A stretch of DNA of 64,000 nt from Candidatus Sulfotelmatobacter kueseliae (GTDB lineage Bacteria; Acidobacteriota; Terriglobia; Terriglobales; Acidobacteriaceae). The first letter of the stretch is position 1; every line of letters starts with the position of its first letter. The translations under genes were made by a program, and so were the position numbers. The notes below the pieces were generated by a model. The model was given only the letters and a program-made list of their open reading frames with translations, was not told where the DNA came from and made no database searches. Location of the stretch: the NCBI GenBank assembly GCA_900290255.1, contig OMOD01000024.1:84325-148324 (forward strand). The letters are read 5' to 3'. This document shows, piece by piece, positions 52,684 to 61,700 of this stretch.

Positions 52684-53742
52684 ATGTCGACCACCACTGT
52701 TGAGCCCGGCGCAGCCGTACCTGGCCCCAAGACCAACCGCATCGGCCTCACCGTCATTGACTACAAGGGCGGCAAGACCACGCTGTGCGCCGGCTGCGGC
52801 CACAACGCGATTTCCGAGCGCATCATCGAAGCCATGTTCGAGATGGGCGTCGAGCCCGAGTTTGTCATCAAGCCCAGTGGCATCGGCTGTTCGTCAAAAA
52901 CTCCCGCCTACTTCATGAGCCGCTCCCACAGCTTCAACGCGGTCCACGGACGCATGGCGTCGGTCGCCACCGGAGCCTTGCTGGCCAATCGCAAGCTCAT
53001 CTGCATCGGCGTCTCGGGCGACGGCGACACCGCCTCCATCGGCATCGGCCAGTTCGTTCACCTCATGCGCCGCAACCTGCCCATCATTTACATCATCGAA
53101 GACAACGGCGTGTACGGCCTCACCAAGGGCCAGTTCTCCGCCACAGCCGACCTGGGCTCGAAATTGAAGTCGGGAGTTGTCAACGACCTGCCACCCATCG
53201 ACACCTGCGCCCTCGCCATTCAACTTGGCGCGACCCTGGTCGGCCGCTCCTTCTCCGGCGACAAGCGCCAGTTGAGCGCCATGCTGAAGGCCGCCATCGC
53301 GCATAAGGGCACGGTCATGCTCGACGTCGTCTCGCCCTGCGTCACCTTCAACGATCATGAAGGCTCGACTAAGTCCTACAAGTACGTGAAGGAGCACGAG
53401 GAGATCCTGCAGGAACTCAGTTTCATTTCGGCATTCGAGGAAATTGACGTGGAGTACGACCCCGGGTCGACCGTGGAAGTGACCATGCACGACGGCTCGC
53501 GCCTGCACCTGCGCAAGCTGGAAGAGGACTACGACCCGACGAATAAGGTTCGAGCGCTCACCCGCCTTACCGAAGCGCACGACAAGGGCGAGGTCCTGAC
53601 CGGTGTGTTCTACGTCAATCCGACCGCGCCCAACTTCATTGACATGCTGAACGTTGTGGATCAACCCCTAGCCACGTTACCCGATTCCGTAACCCGCCCC
53701 GACAAGGCCGCGCTGGACGCGGTGATGGAGGAGTTGCGTTAG
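52684..53742 (+). CDS. korB: 2-oxoacid:ferredoxin oxidoreductase subunit beta
   Basis: 352 residues from ATG 52684, with GGAG ten bases upstream; longer readings run through the hairpin pair. The thiamine diphosphate site is GDGDTASIGIGQFVHLMRRN ending in EDNGVYGLTKGQ. The Cys residues that hold the single [4Fe-4S] cluster in this family are present: CAGCGH near the N-terminus, IGCSSK, and SPCVTFNDH near residue 220. It pairs with KorA, 111 bases upstream. The product is an acyl-CoA with electrons passed to ferredoxin. Last gene of the dnaE-accA-korA-korB run. Confidence 0.95.
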   Translation: MSTTTVEPGAAVPGPKTNRIGLTVIDYKGGKTTLCAGCGHNAISERIIEAMFEMGVEPEFVIKPSGIGCSSKTPAYFMSRSHSFNAVHGRMASVATGALLANRKLICIGVSGDGDTASIGIGQFVHLMRRNLPIIYIIEDNGVYGLTKGQFSATADLGSKLKSGVVNDLPPIDTCALAIQLGATLVGRSFSGDKRQLSAMLKAAIAHKGTVMLDVVSPCVTFNDHEGSTKSYKYVKEHEEILQELSFISAFEEIDVEYDPGSTVEVTMHDGSRLHLRKLEEDYDPTNKVRALTRLTEAHDKGEVLTGVFYVNPTAPNFIDMLNVVDQPLATLPDSVTRPDKAALDAVMEELR

Positions 53743-53905
53743 TCAGCACGCGTTACTCAGCATCCTGCATAGTTCTTGTCATTCCGAACCGGCTTCAGCC
53801 GGCGAGGAAGCTGCTTTTCTTCACGGCCGCTTGCAAGGCCCACACCCTTGTCGCGCTCTTTGCGACAGGGTGGGGATTTCGATGTCACTGTCGGCGGCGC
53901 TCCCG
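53743..53905. repeat. Composite repeat region downstream of korB
   Basis: Contains a relative of the 35579 repeat (TGTCATTCCGA ... GCGAGGAAGCTGCTTTTC), interrupted by a perfect CCGGCT-TC-AGCCGG hairpin (53789-53802). An imperfect stem follows at about 53839-53875, CCACACCCTTGTCGC with GCGACAGGGTGGGG. No gene is seen. Confidence 0.6.
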
Positions 53906-54109
53906 CTACACGCTCTTCAGTTCCGGTTCCCCGCTGTGTTCCGGATTCTCCCCCGGCTCGGGAAAGTCAGTGTCCGCATCCTTCAGCATGGGGTCCTGAT
54001 CGCGGTGCCCTAACTGCTTTTCCATGCCAATGTTGCCCGGAATCTTGTGATCTTCCGCCTCAGTAGCGCCCTTCCCCGTGTCCTGATCGTGTCGGTTTAA
54101 GAGCATCAT
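53906..54109 (-). CDS. Small hydrophilic hypothetical protein
   Basis: 67 residues, or 66 if the second ATG (54106) is used. GAGGTGG lies immediately upstream and spaces best to the second ATG. The protein is very rich in Asp, Glu, Pro, Gly, His and Lys (NRHDQDTGKG ... KDADTDFPEPGENPEHSGEPE), with no hydrophobic core, and looks intrinsically disordered. No family is recognised. It stands alone in a 640-base gap. The ribosome binding site and biased composition favour a real gene; chance is not excluded. Confidence 0.5.
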   Translation of the reverse strand: MMLLNRHDQDTGKGATEAEDHKIPGNIGMEKQLGHRDQDPMLKDADTDFPEPGENPEHSGEPELKSV

Positions 54110-54383
54110 TCCACCTCGTATGATCGGGCAGCGGCGTAAGAAATGGAAATGAGAGCCGCCCTGGCCTTCACTTTATCACTGGAGCTTTGCCCGGAAAATA
54201 ACTAAAGTGCGATAGGCAAGACTTGACCTTGCACACCAGGCCGTCGGCTGGAGCGCTACCGTCAGACAGACCCTTGGCAGGGGCTTTCAGCGCAATCGCC
54301 TCTCTGCGAAGCGAGTTTTCAAAGCCATTCAGGTTCAGGGAAGTTACAGAATCGTGCGCATTTCACATCGATAAGGAGAACCG
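54110..54383. other. Intergenic region upstream of the amidohydrolase
   Basis: 274 bases between the small minus-strand gene and the amidohydrolase start. It should contain the promoters of both. No repeat, RNA gene or regulatory site is recognised by eye. Confidence 0.5.
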
Positions 54384-55664
54384 GTGATGCGACCTTCGAG
54401 GATTCCTGCCTGCTTCCTCATCATCCTGGAGCTTTGCGCCTTGGCCCCGAGAATTTCTGCACAGACGCCTGCATCGCGCCAGCGCATCGTAATTGCTGCC
54501 AGCGCCGTGCTGGATGGCAGGGGTCAGACATTGCACGACGTTCGCATCGTGATCGAGGACTCAAAGATTGTTGCGATCAATCACGGCACCGACGGGCCGG
54601 TAGATTACGATCTGCGCGGCCTCACGGTGTTGCCGGGTTGGATTGACGCGCACGTGCATATCACGTGGAGCTTCGGCAAGGATGGGAAAAATGCGGGCAC
54701 CGAAGGGACAACACAGGAAGATGCCTACCGGGCGGCCTCGAATGCATGGGTGACTCTGATGGCTGGATTCACAACGGTGCAGAGTGTGGGTGCGCCCAAC
54801 GATGTCCCGTTGCGGGATGCGATCTCGCGGGGAATTCTGCCTGGGCCACGCATCCTCACTGCTGTCGAGCCCCTCGAAGGACGAGGCGATGCCACCGGAA
54901 CACCCGATGAGATTCGCGCATTTGTGAGAAAGCAGAAGGCAGCCGGTGCAGACCTGATCAAGATCTTCGCCTCGAAGTCCATACGGCAGGGTGGAGGAAT
55001 GACTCTTTCGCAGGAACAATTGAACGCGGCTTGCGATGAAGCCAAAAAGCAGGGACTGCGCACGCTCGTGCACGCGTACAAGGAGGCGGTGCGCGCTGCG
55101 ACTCTCGCAGGATGCACTGAAATCGAGCACGGCACGCTGGCGACCGATGACGACCTGAAATTGATGGCGGAAAAAGGCACTTATCTGGACCCGCAAGCCG
55201 GGTTGGTCATTGAGAACTACCTGCTCAACAAGGAAAAGTATCTCGGCACCTCCGGCTACACGGCGGAGGGATTCACTGCGATGGAAAAGATCCTGCCCAT
55301 CGATCACGAGATCGTCCAGCACGCGGCGAAAACTCCGGGGCTGAAAATGGTTTTCGGCACCGACGCGGTGGCGGGCGCACACGGGCGCAATGCCGAGGAG
55401 TTTATCGATCGCGTGCGTGACTCCGGTGTGGACCCGATGGCTGCGATGGTCTCCGCCAATTCGCTGGGTGCTGAAGCGCTCGGCATGGGCGATCAGATTG
55501 GCTCGATAGCTCCCGGCCTGCAGGCCGACATCATTGCGCTCGACGGAGATCCCTTAAAAGACATCACGGCCGTTCGGCGGGTAGTGTTTGTAATGAAGGG
55601 CGGCATTATTTATAAGAACTCCGCGCGCGGTGCCATTCCTTTTCATGCAGGCGTCCAGCCTTGA
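54384..55664 (+). CDS. Exported metal-dependent amidohydrolase (imidazolonepropionase/prolidase-like)
   Basis: 426 residues; start GTG 54384 or ATG 54387, with AAGGAG 5-8 bases upstream. Signal peptide ending at RISAQ. The amidohydrolase-superfamily features are complete: the PGWIDAHVHI metal site near residues 87-91, the probable carboxylated Lys in DLIKIFAS (about 192), His in LVHAYKE (about 229) and EIEHGT (about 248), and the catalytic Asp in FGTDAVAGAHG (about 325). SIAPGLQADIIALDGDPL at the end belongs to the flanking beta-sandwich. Relatives hydrolyse dipeptides with proline or cyclic amides; the substrate here is unknown. Periplasmic and monocistronic. Confidence 0.88.
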   Translation: MMRPSRIPACFLIILELCALAPRISAQTPASRQRIVIAASAVLDGRGQTLHDVRIVIEDSKIVAINHGTDGPVDYDLRGLTVLPGWIDAHVHITWSFGKDGKNAGTEGTTQEDAYRAASNAWVTLMAGFTTVQSVGAPNDVPLRDAISRGILPGPRILTAVEPLEGRGDATGTPDEIRAFVRKQKAAGADLIKIFASKSIRQGGGMTLSQEQLNAACDEAKKQGLRTLVHAYKEAVRAATLAGCTEIEHGTLATDDDLKLMAEKGTYLDPQAGLVIENYLLNKEKYLGTSGYTAEGFTAMEKILPIDHEIVQHAAKTPGLKMVFGTDAVAGAHGRNAEEFIDRVRDSGVDPMAAMVSANSLGAEALGMGDQIGSIAPGLQADIIALDGDPLKDITAVRRVVFVMKGGIIYKNSARGAIPFHAGVQP

Positions 55665-55735
55665 TTTGACTCTCAGGTATGGCCTGCAGCAAATGAGAAG
55701 GTAATGCACGAACCGCCGATTCCGTTGCCGCTCGA

Positions 55736-57484
55736 TCAGTGTCCGAGGAAGTGTTCCAGCGACTCGACATCGCTTTGGGCCAAATCCATATATTTCTTGG
55801 CCTTCTGCGCGTCGCCGCTCTGAAGCGCACTTTGCGCTTTTGCCAGGTTGTTTTTCATGCTCGCCTGTTTCGCGACTATGTCCCCGCGCAGACCGTAGCC
55901 CGCGGCATTCTGCTGTTGTTGCAAACGGTCCAGGCTGGCGTTCACCGCGGCGGCTCGGTTGGAAAGCTGATCCACCTCATGCTCCAACTCATCTGGGTCC
56001 GCGGGCGGGTTCGCGGCGTTGCTTGGGGGAGCGGCTACGCCCTGGTTCGATTGGGCGCTGTTGTCAGCCTCCCGGAGTGCGGCCGGGACTGCCGGCCCTG
56101 TGCCGCTTTTCTTGCCGGCCAGTTTCCGAGGATGAGCATCCGGAGGTGGGCTGGGCATCGAATTGCCTTGTGCTGGATTCGCGCCTTCCACGCCAGGGGA
56201 CATCGCTGGGGTGGCAGCCTGCTGCGGCGACGAATTCGAATCCGCAGAGCCAGCTGCTGGAACCGGTGCTGGAACAGGCGCTGGAACAGGAGCAGCGGGT
56301 TGCTGGCCTCCTTCCTGTGAGCCGGCAATCATGCTCTGGGCGGAATTGGATTGTGGCTGGGAGGGAGCGGTTTTAGCTTGCGTTTTGCTCCGGCGCGGTA
56401 CGTAAATTCCCGCCGCAACCAGAACCACCAGCACGATCAACGCTCCCAGCGTCATGTATAAGCCACGATGACTGCCCGGTTGCGCCGGCGGCATGGGAAT
56501 GGAAGGTGTGGCTGGACCGGCGGCCGCTTTGGCGCCCTGCGCTTGAACCGGAATGGCGGTCTGTGGAGTCGCCGTGACCGCGGGTTGTGACAATGGAGGG
56601 GGGAGAATGTTATCCACGGTGGCAGCCTCAGAAGCGCTCGATACGGCGGCTTGCGATGCCGAGGGAGCGATGCGCACACTGCTCAACGCATTGCGGAACG
56701 CGTCCGCTGTCTGAAAGCGCTGCGCCGGGTCTTTGGCAATGGCCATGAGAATGATTTCATTCAGCGCCGCGGGTAATCCTGGCTGTATCTCCACCGGTGG
56801 CTTCGGCGCTTCTTTCACGTGAGCCGCCATGACGGAGTAGTCGCTGGTTGCCTGAAACGGCCGCTGACCAGTCACCATTTCGTACAGCGATACACCCACG
56901 GAATACAAGTCCGAGCGCGCATCGGTAGCTTCACCCTTCACTTGCTCCGGCGACATATAGCCCAACGATCCCAGCGTGGTGCCGGTCATGGTCAGACTGC
57001 GTTCCTCGCCGGCGCGCGCAATCCCAAAGTCCATGAGCTTTACCACTCCCTCAGGGGTCAGCATCATGTTGGCAGGCTTGATGTCGCGGTGGATCACATG
57101 CTGCTGGTGCGCGTAACTCAGCGCGCTCAGCACTTGGGCGATGTAATTCACCGCCTCGGCCGCGGGTATCGGACCATGTTCCAGGCGCTCGGCCAGGGTG
57201 GTGCCTTCGACGTACTCCATAATCATCACCAACTGGTTGTCAGCGGTGAAGGCGGTGCGCAGCGCCGCAATATTGGGATGGTTCAGGCTGGCCATGAGCT
57301 TGATCTCGCGCAGGAAGCGAGCCGCCAGTTCCTGCCGTCCCGCGAGGTCGGGAAGCAGAACCTTCATGGCGTCGATGCGATCTGAAATGACGTTTCGCAC
57401 CCGGTAAACCCTCCCCATGCCGCCGCTGCCCAACTCGTTGAGAATCTGGTAGTCGCCAATCCGCTTGCCAGTTTCTTCGCTCAT
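55736..57484 (-). CDS. Transmembrane Ser/Thr protein kinase (PknB type)
   Basis: 582 residues, start ATG 57484 with AAGGAG nine bases upstream. Kinase domain about 10-275: LGSGGMGRVYRVR, Lys41 (AMKVL), HRDIKPANMML, DFGIARAGEE and GYMSPEQVKG, all catalytic residues present. A Pro/Ala/Gln-rich juxtamembrane region leads to one membrane helix (YMTLGALIVLVVLVAAGIYV, about 343-362). The exported part is low-complexity, with an alternating Pro/Ala/Val stretch (APVPAPVPAPVPAAG), then a helical C-terminal domain (about 495-582, DELEHEVDQLSNRAAAVNASLDR ...) likely to form a coiled coil. No PASTA or TPR repeats. The ligand is unknown. Followed upstream by a membrane coiled-coil protein in the same direction. 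Confidence 0.93.
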   Translation of the reverse strand: MSEETGKRIGDYQILNELGSGGMGRVYRVRNVISDRIDAMKVLLPDLAGRQELAARFLREIKLMASLNHPNIAALRTAFTADNQLVMIMEYVEGTTLAERLEHGPIPAAEAVNYIAQVLSALSYAHQQHVIHRDIKPANMMLTPEGVVKLMDFGIARAGEERSLTMTGTTLGSLGYMSPEQVKGEATDARSDLYSVGVSLYEMVTGQRPFQATSDYSVMAAHVKEAPKPPVEIQPGLPAALNEIILMAIAKDPAQRFQTADAFRNALSSVRIAPSASQAAVSSASEAATVDNILPPPLSQPAVTATPQTAIPVQAQGAKAAAGPATPSIPMPPAQPGSHRGLYMTLGALIVLVVLVAAGIYVPRRSKTQAKTAPSQPQSNSAQSMIAGSQEGGQQPAAPVPAPVPAPVPAAGSADSNSSPQQAATPAMSPGVEGANPAQGNSMPSPPPDAHPRKLAGKKSGTGPAVPAALREADNSAQSNQGVAAPPSNAANPPADPDELEHEVDQLSNRAAAVNASLDRLQQQQNAAGYGLRGDIVAKQASMKNNLAKAQSALQSGDAQKAKKYMDLAQSDVESLEHFLGH

Positions 57485-57673
57485 ACCCAGGGCTCCTTGT
57501 CTACTTACGGAAAATCAGGGTTCCCATTCCCATAGGAACAGACTTCTTCGGGGTCGTAATTATCCTTCGCAACCGGCCAGGGGTCAAGGTTTTCGAGGGA
57601 GTTTTTTTCGGCAGGATGCGCTGGCGCAGCCCTCAAATCCGCGTAATTGGCTGACTTTTAATGAGCTTGAGGG

Positions 57674-58261
57674 TCACTCAGTGATCGTTTCCCATCGCGT
57701 TCTAGCTACGCTCAGCTTGTATTTGGCGATATTCAGATTTTTCGTGGCTTTCTCCTGCATCGCTTTCCAGGTCTCGGGTTGCGCCGCGCTCCCGGTGCGC
57801 AAAATTCTGATGTTGGTTTCAGCCTCCCCGGCATAGAGCGAGGCTGCTCCCATGTTCTCGGCAACAATTTGATCGATAGCATTGGCACGCTGGGTCGCGA
57901 TGCCGAAGTCGGCAGGGAGAATCCTGATCTCATCCGGCAGTTGCGGATACGCGTCCGAACCGATTCGCTTGAGCCAATCCTCAACTGTGTGGATCGCAAC
58001 CTTAAGCTGCAGGTTCACCGTGGCCAGGTCCGCAGCTCGCTGCTGGCCCATCTGCTTCTGCAAAATCGCGAGCGTCTCCGCCGCAATTTCCGCCTGCCGA
58101 GTTGACGCCGCGACCTGTTCCCGACTCGCATCAGCCTGCCGCTTTGCGTGCCATGCGTAGTAAATGTTGATCCCGGCAAGGACCAGAACCAGCAGCACGT
58201 TGGCGACGGCCGCATAGGCCATCACTTGATTCACGCTCAGTCCGAATGCCTGCTCCGGCAT
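57674..58261 (-). CDS. Membrane-anchored coiled-coil hypothetical protein
   Basis: 195 residues from ATG 58261, preceded by GAGGG; a TTG at 58273 is the alternative. One N-terminal membrane helix (VMAYAAVANVLLVLVLAGINIYY in part) is followed by a long amphipathic helix (RQADASREQVAASTRQAEIAAE), likely a coiled coil, and a soluble C-terminal half with ILPADFGIATQRANAIDQIVAENMG in two segments. No family is recognised. It lies 190 bases upstream of the Ser/Thr kinase in the same direction, so a shared transcript is possible but not shown. Confidence 0.7.
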   Translation of the reverse strand: MPEQAFGLSVNQVMAYAAVANVLLVLVLAGINIYYAWHAKRQADASREQVAASTRQAEIAAETLAILQKQMGQQRAADLATVNLQLKVAIHTVEDWLKRIGSDAYPQLPDEIRILPADFGIATQRANAIDQIVAENMGAASLYAGEAETNIRILRTGSAAQPETWKAMQEKATKNLNIAKYKLSVARTRWETITE

Positions 58262-58508
58262 AGCCGCCCTCAACGAACGTAAAGTATAGACCGTGAGCCT
58301 CCAGCTGCGCTGCGGTAACGTGCAGCTCTTGCCAACGCGCCCAACCGGACGGAGTCATGCACGAACCGGACTACAGTGAGGCAATCAGGCCATAGTTGGC
58401 GAGAAATCGCGGTAACATTCACTGACGCTGTGACTGGGGATTTTGAGTGCTAGCGCTGATAAGAACACTCACAGCTAGGCAGCAAGCGAAAAGCAGGGAT
58501 TATGAGTG

Positions 58509-58565
58509 CTACTGCAGCTTCACGTACTCGGCCTTAGCTTGCTTGAGGACGGGAATGTCGGGGTC
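58509..58565 (-). pseudogene. Second copy of the coding 3'-end remnant (tail ...DPDIPVLKQAKAEYVKLQ-stop)
   Basis: The minus strand reads LWKDADPDIPVLKQAKAEYVKLQ then TAG, with about eight further codons open upstream (PALSA). It matches the 43430 copy at 49 of 57 bases by eye, with mainly synonymous changes. No upstream start or body of the gene remains. Confidence 0.65.
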
Positions 58566-58650
58566 CGCGTCTTTCCAGAGCGCAGATAAAGCTGGACAAA
58601 GCCATCCCTCAACGCCTAACAGCCCGTGGTGCAAGCGAGATTCGTATCAG

Positions 58651-58751
58651 GGCACGCCTTCAGGCGTGCCGCAACCGCTTTGAATTCGAGTTTCACCACA
58701 GGCTGCTAACGCCAGAATCGATGTCGCTGACCTAATGCACGGCTGAAGCCG
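58651..58751. repeat. Two palindromic hairpins downstream of the TonB-dependent receptor
   Basis: GGCACGCC/GGCGTGCC with a TTCA loop (58651-58670) and CGGCTGAAGCCG (58740-58751). The same core (GGCT-tweak-AGCC) appears at 8778, 30590 and 53789. Confidence 0.6.
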
Positions 58752-58782
58752 CGCCTTTTCAAGCCATCGAATCCAAGAATCC

Positions 58783-61700
58783 CTACCAGATAACTTTCGC
58801 CGCGATCTGGATATGACGCGAGCCGCCTGAGCCGATGACCGGGTTCGCGGCTGCTACGTCGGGCGTGTAAACGACCGTTCCCACGGTGCTCGGTGCGGAA
58901 AGGTCGGTGTTCATCGTGAACACGTCGAAGTTGGCGTGGTTGAGGATGTTGAACATCTCGCCGCGAAGCTGCAGCTTGAAACGCTCGCCCAGCCGGAAGA
59001 TTTTTGACACGCCCATATCCCAGTTCGCGAAGCTGGGGCCGCGGAACATGTTGCGGCCCATGTCGCCCTGGCTTCCCAGAGCCGGCGGCGTTATAACCGC
59101 GCCTCCCGAAACGTAGCATCCCAGGTCATATCCATTGGGACCGCCCAGATTGTCCGCTGCACCGACGCCGCCGGTTGCATAAGCCTGACTGACGCAGGCC
59201 TGGGCCGCCGGCGTGTTACCGCTGATCACATCGTTGGTGATGGGATCGAAATTGAAAGGAGAGGCGGCCGCATCAGGATTTACGTAAGGCAGTGGTGCAA
59301 TCTGCGACCAGTGAATGTTCCTGGCCGGCCCGGTCATGTTCCACCGGTCGTTATATTCGCCGGTGAGACTCATGTCATCGTTGAAGTCCCCAAGAGTGTA
59401 GGGTTCGCCGCCCTGCAGGTTCACAATGCTCGTGACTTGCCAGCCTTCCAGCAGTTGCGATCGCGTCTTCATGGAAGGCAAGTCATAAGTAATCGAGAGC
59501 GTGAAGCGGTGCCGGATATCGAAATCGCTGTTGCCGCGTTCTTCGTTGTAGTTGTTGCTGTCCGGAGGGACCCCGGCCAGGTTGCTCGTGGCCGTGTCGA
59601 TCGCGTGCGCATAGGTGTAGCCCGCCAGGAGGTACAGACCGTGCGAGTAGCGCTTGGTAAGTGTGACTTGCAGGGAGTTGTAAGCCGAGTTGGATCGATT
59701 GCCGAGATAATTGAAAAACCCAAGCCAGGGGAAGCATGGTCCGCCGAAGCCCTGTCCACCCTCCGATACGGGACAGTTTGTAGCCAATGGGCGGCCAATC
59801 GTCTCCGATCCGTCATCATAGAGCGGGTTGACCTGGTTGGTATCGGTCACGCTGTAGAGATGCACGCCGTGATTGGCAACATAAGCGACCTGCAGCAGGG
59901 CAGTCGGTGTGAGGGCTTGCTGCACGTTCAAGTTCCAATTCATGACGTATGGGGTCTTCAGGTGCGGGTCGACGGCAAAGATGTTGCACTGGCTGCTGAC
60001 GCTGCAGACGTTCCCCGAGGTGGCGGCATTGGGAAAGATCGTGGGCGACTGGTTCGGCGCCAGCCAGCTGATCTGCGTACCGTCGCTCGACGCCTGCAAG
60101 AAGGCCGTGATCGTTCCGGTCGGTTTCTGCTGAACCCCGTTGGCGTCGAGGTAAGGCACTCCGGTCGGATTCAGGTTGAGGCCTCCGCCGTTGAACATAA
60201 AAGTGCGGATGGAGGGCTGCTCGTAGATGATGCCGTAGCCGGAGCAAACGACAGTTTTTCCGGTGCCGAACACATCCCAGGCAAGGCCAATGCGAGGCGA
60301 GAAGTTGTTGTAATTCGTGGGATACGGGGAACTGATGCCCTGGCCGACCTGGACGAGTCCGCTCGGCGAGGTCGGATCGTAATTGGCCAGCAGGTTGCGG
60401 GAGTCCTTGATCGGATTGGTGATGTCGTAGCGGAGTCCGAGATTGAGCGTGACGCGCGGGGTCACCTTCACGTCGTCTTCGAAGAAGAAGCCCATGGCTC
60501 TTTGGCTGACGTCCCGTTTGGGATCTCCGTAGAGGAACTGCCAGCGCCGGACGTCTCCGTCCAGAAAATTCCAGAGATGGCGGAAGTCTACGCGTCCCCG
60601 GCCATTGCCCGCGCGATAGTAGTTGACGTCCCCATAGTGGAATGTGCCGCCAAATCGAAGCGTTTGTCTGCCGCGAGTGTAGGAGGCTGTATCTGCGAAG
60701 CTGTAGGTCTTGCTGGGAGTTGTTTCCAGGGGCCAACTGGAATTCCCGCCCATGTAGTTGAATTCTTCGCCGATGCCGATGCGCGGAAATCCGAACAGCC
60801 GGGGATCAGTGACTCCCGTATTCAGGCCGTACCCACTCAATGGATTGACGTTGTGATCGATGGGGAAAATGGCCTCGTTGAAGGTGTTGTAGCTGAAGCG
60901 GACTTCGTTGGACCAGGCCGAATTCGGATTGGAGGCCCAGTTTACTCCAAAGACCTGGGTGATCGGACTGGTGGTTGAGAGCCACTCCGGGCGAAGCGGG
61001 ATGGTATCTTCCTCCGATTGCGCTGTATTGCCGTAGATAAAGCGCGCGCTCAGGACGTTCTTCTTGTTCAGGACGTAGTCGGTTTTGGCGACCAGATTGT
61101 CTCCCCGGTTGTGGTTCACAAAATCAAAATTGATGGCCGCCGGATCGCTTTGCGACATGGTGAAGCCGGGATTGGGAAGAAATAGCGACGTGAGTTGCTG
61201 GCTTAAAGGAGTGAGAGTGCACGTCCCGATGTTGTCATAATTTGCCTGGCAGTAGGCAGTACTAGTTGCGGAGTTGACATACGAGATCGCATCCGGAACG
61301 CTGTAGAGGGCCGAATTGGGGCTGCCATCGGGATTCGCGATTCCGCCGGGGATCTGGCTCGCCAATGAAACCGTCACGGGACTGTCCGTGACTCCCGGAT
61401 TCCCCACCTTGTCGCGGATGCCTTCGTAGTTCACGAAGTAAAACCAGCGATCCTTCTTGATCGGGCCGCCGATGGATGCTCCGAACTCGTGCATGAGCAA
61501 TGCAGCAACCGGCTGGGGCGCGGGATTGAAATAGTTGCGCGCGTCGAAGGCGGAGTTGCGGCTGAAATAGTAGGCCGAGCCGTGGATATCGTTGGTCCCG
61601 GACTTGATGCCGATGTTCATCACCACGCCCGGTTTGACGCTATAGTCTGCGGTGGGGCTCTCTTGCGTATTGAACTCCTGAATCGCATCCAGGGGCAGGA

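Larger units (their letters stand above)
58262..58782. other. Repeat- and remnant-bearing intergenic region
   Basis: 521 bases without an intact gene, between two leftward genes. It carries the coding remnant at 58509-58565, a perfect GGCACGCC-TTCA-GGCGTGCC hairpin at 58651-58670, and a CGGCTGAAGCCG palindrome at 58740-58751. Confidence 0.6.
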
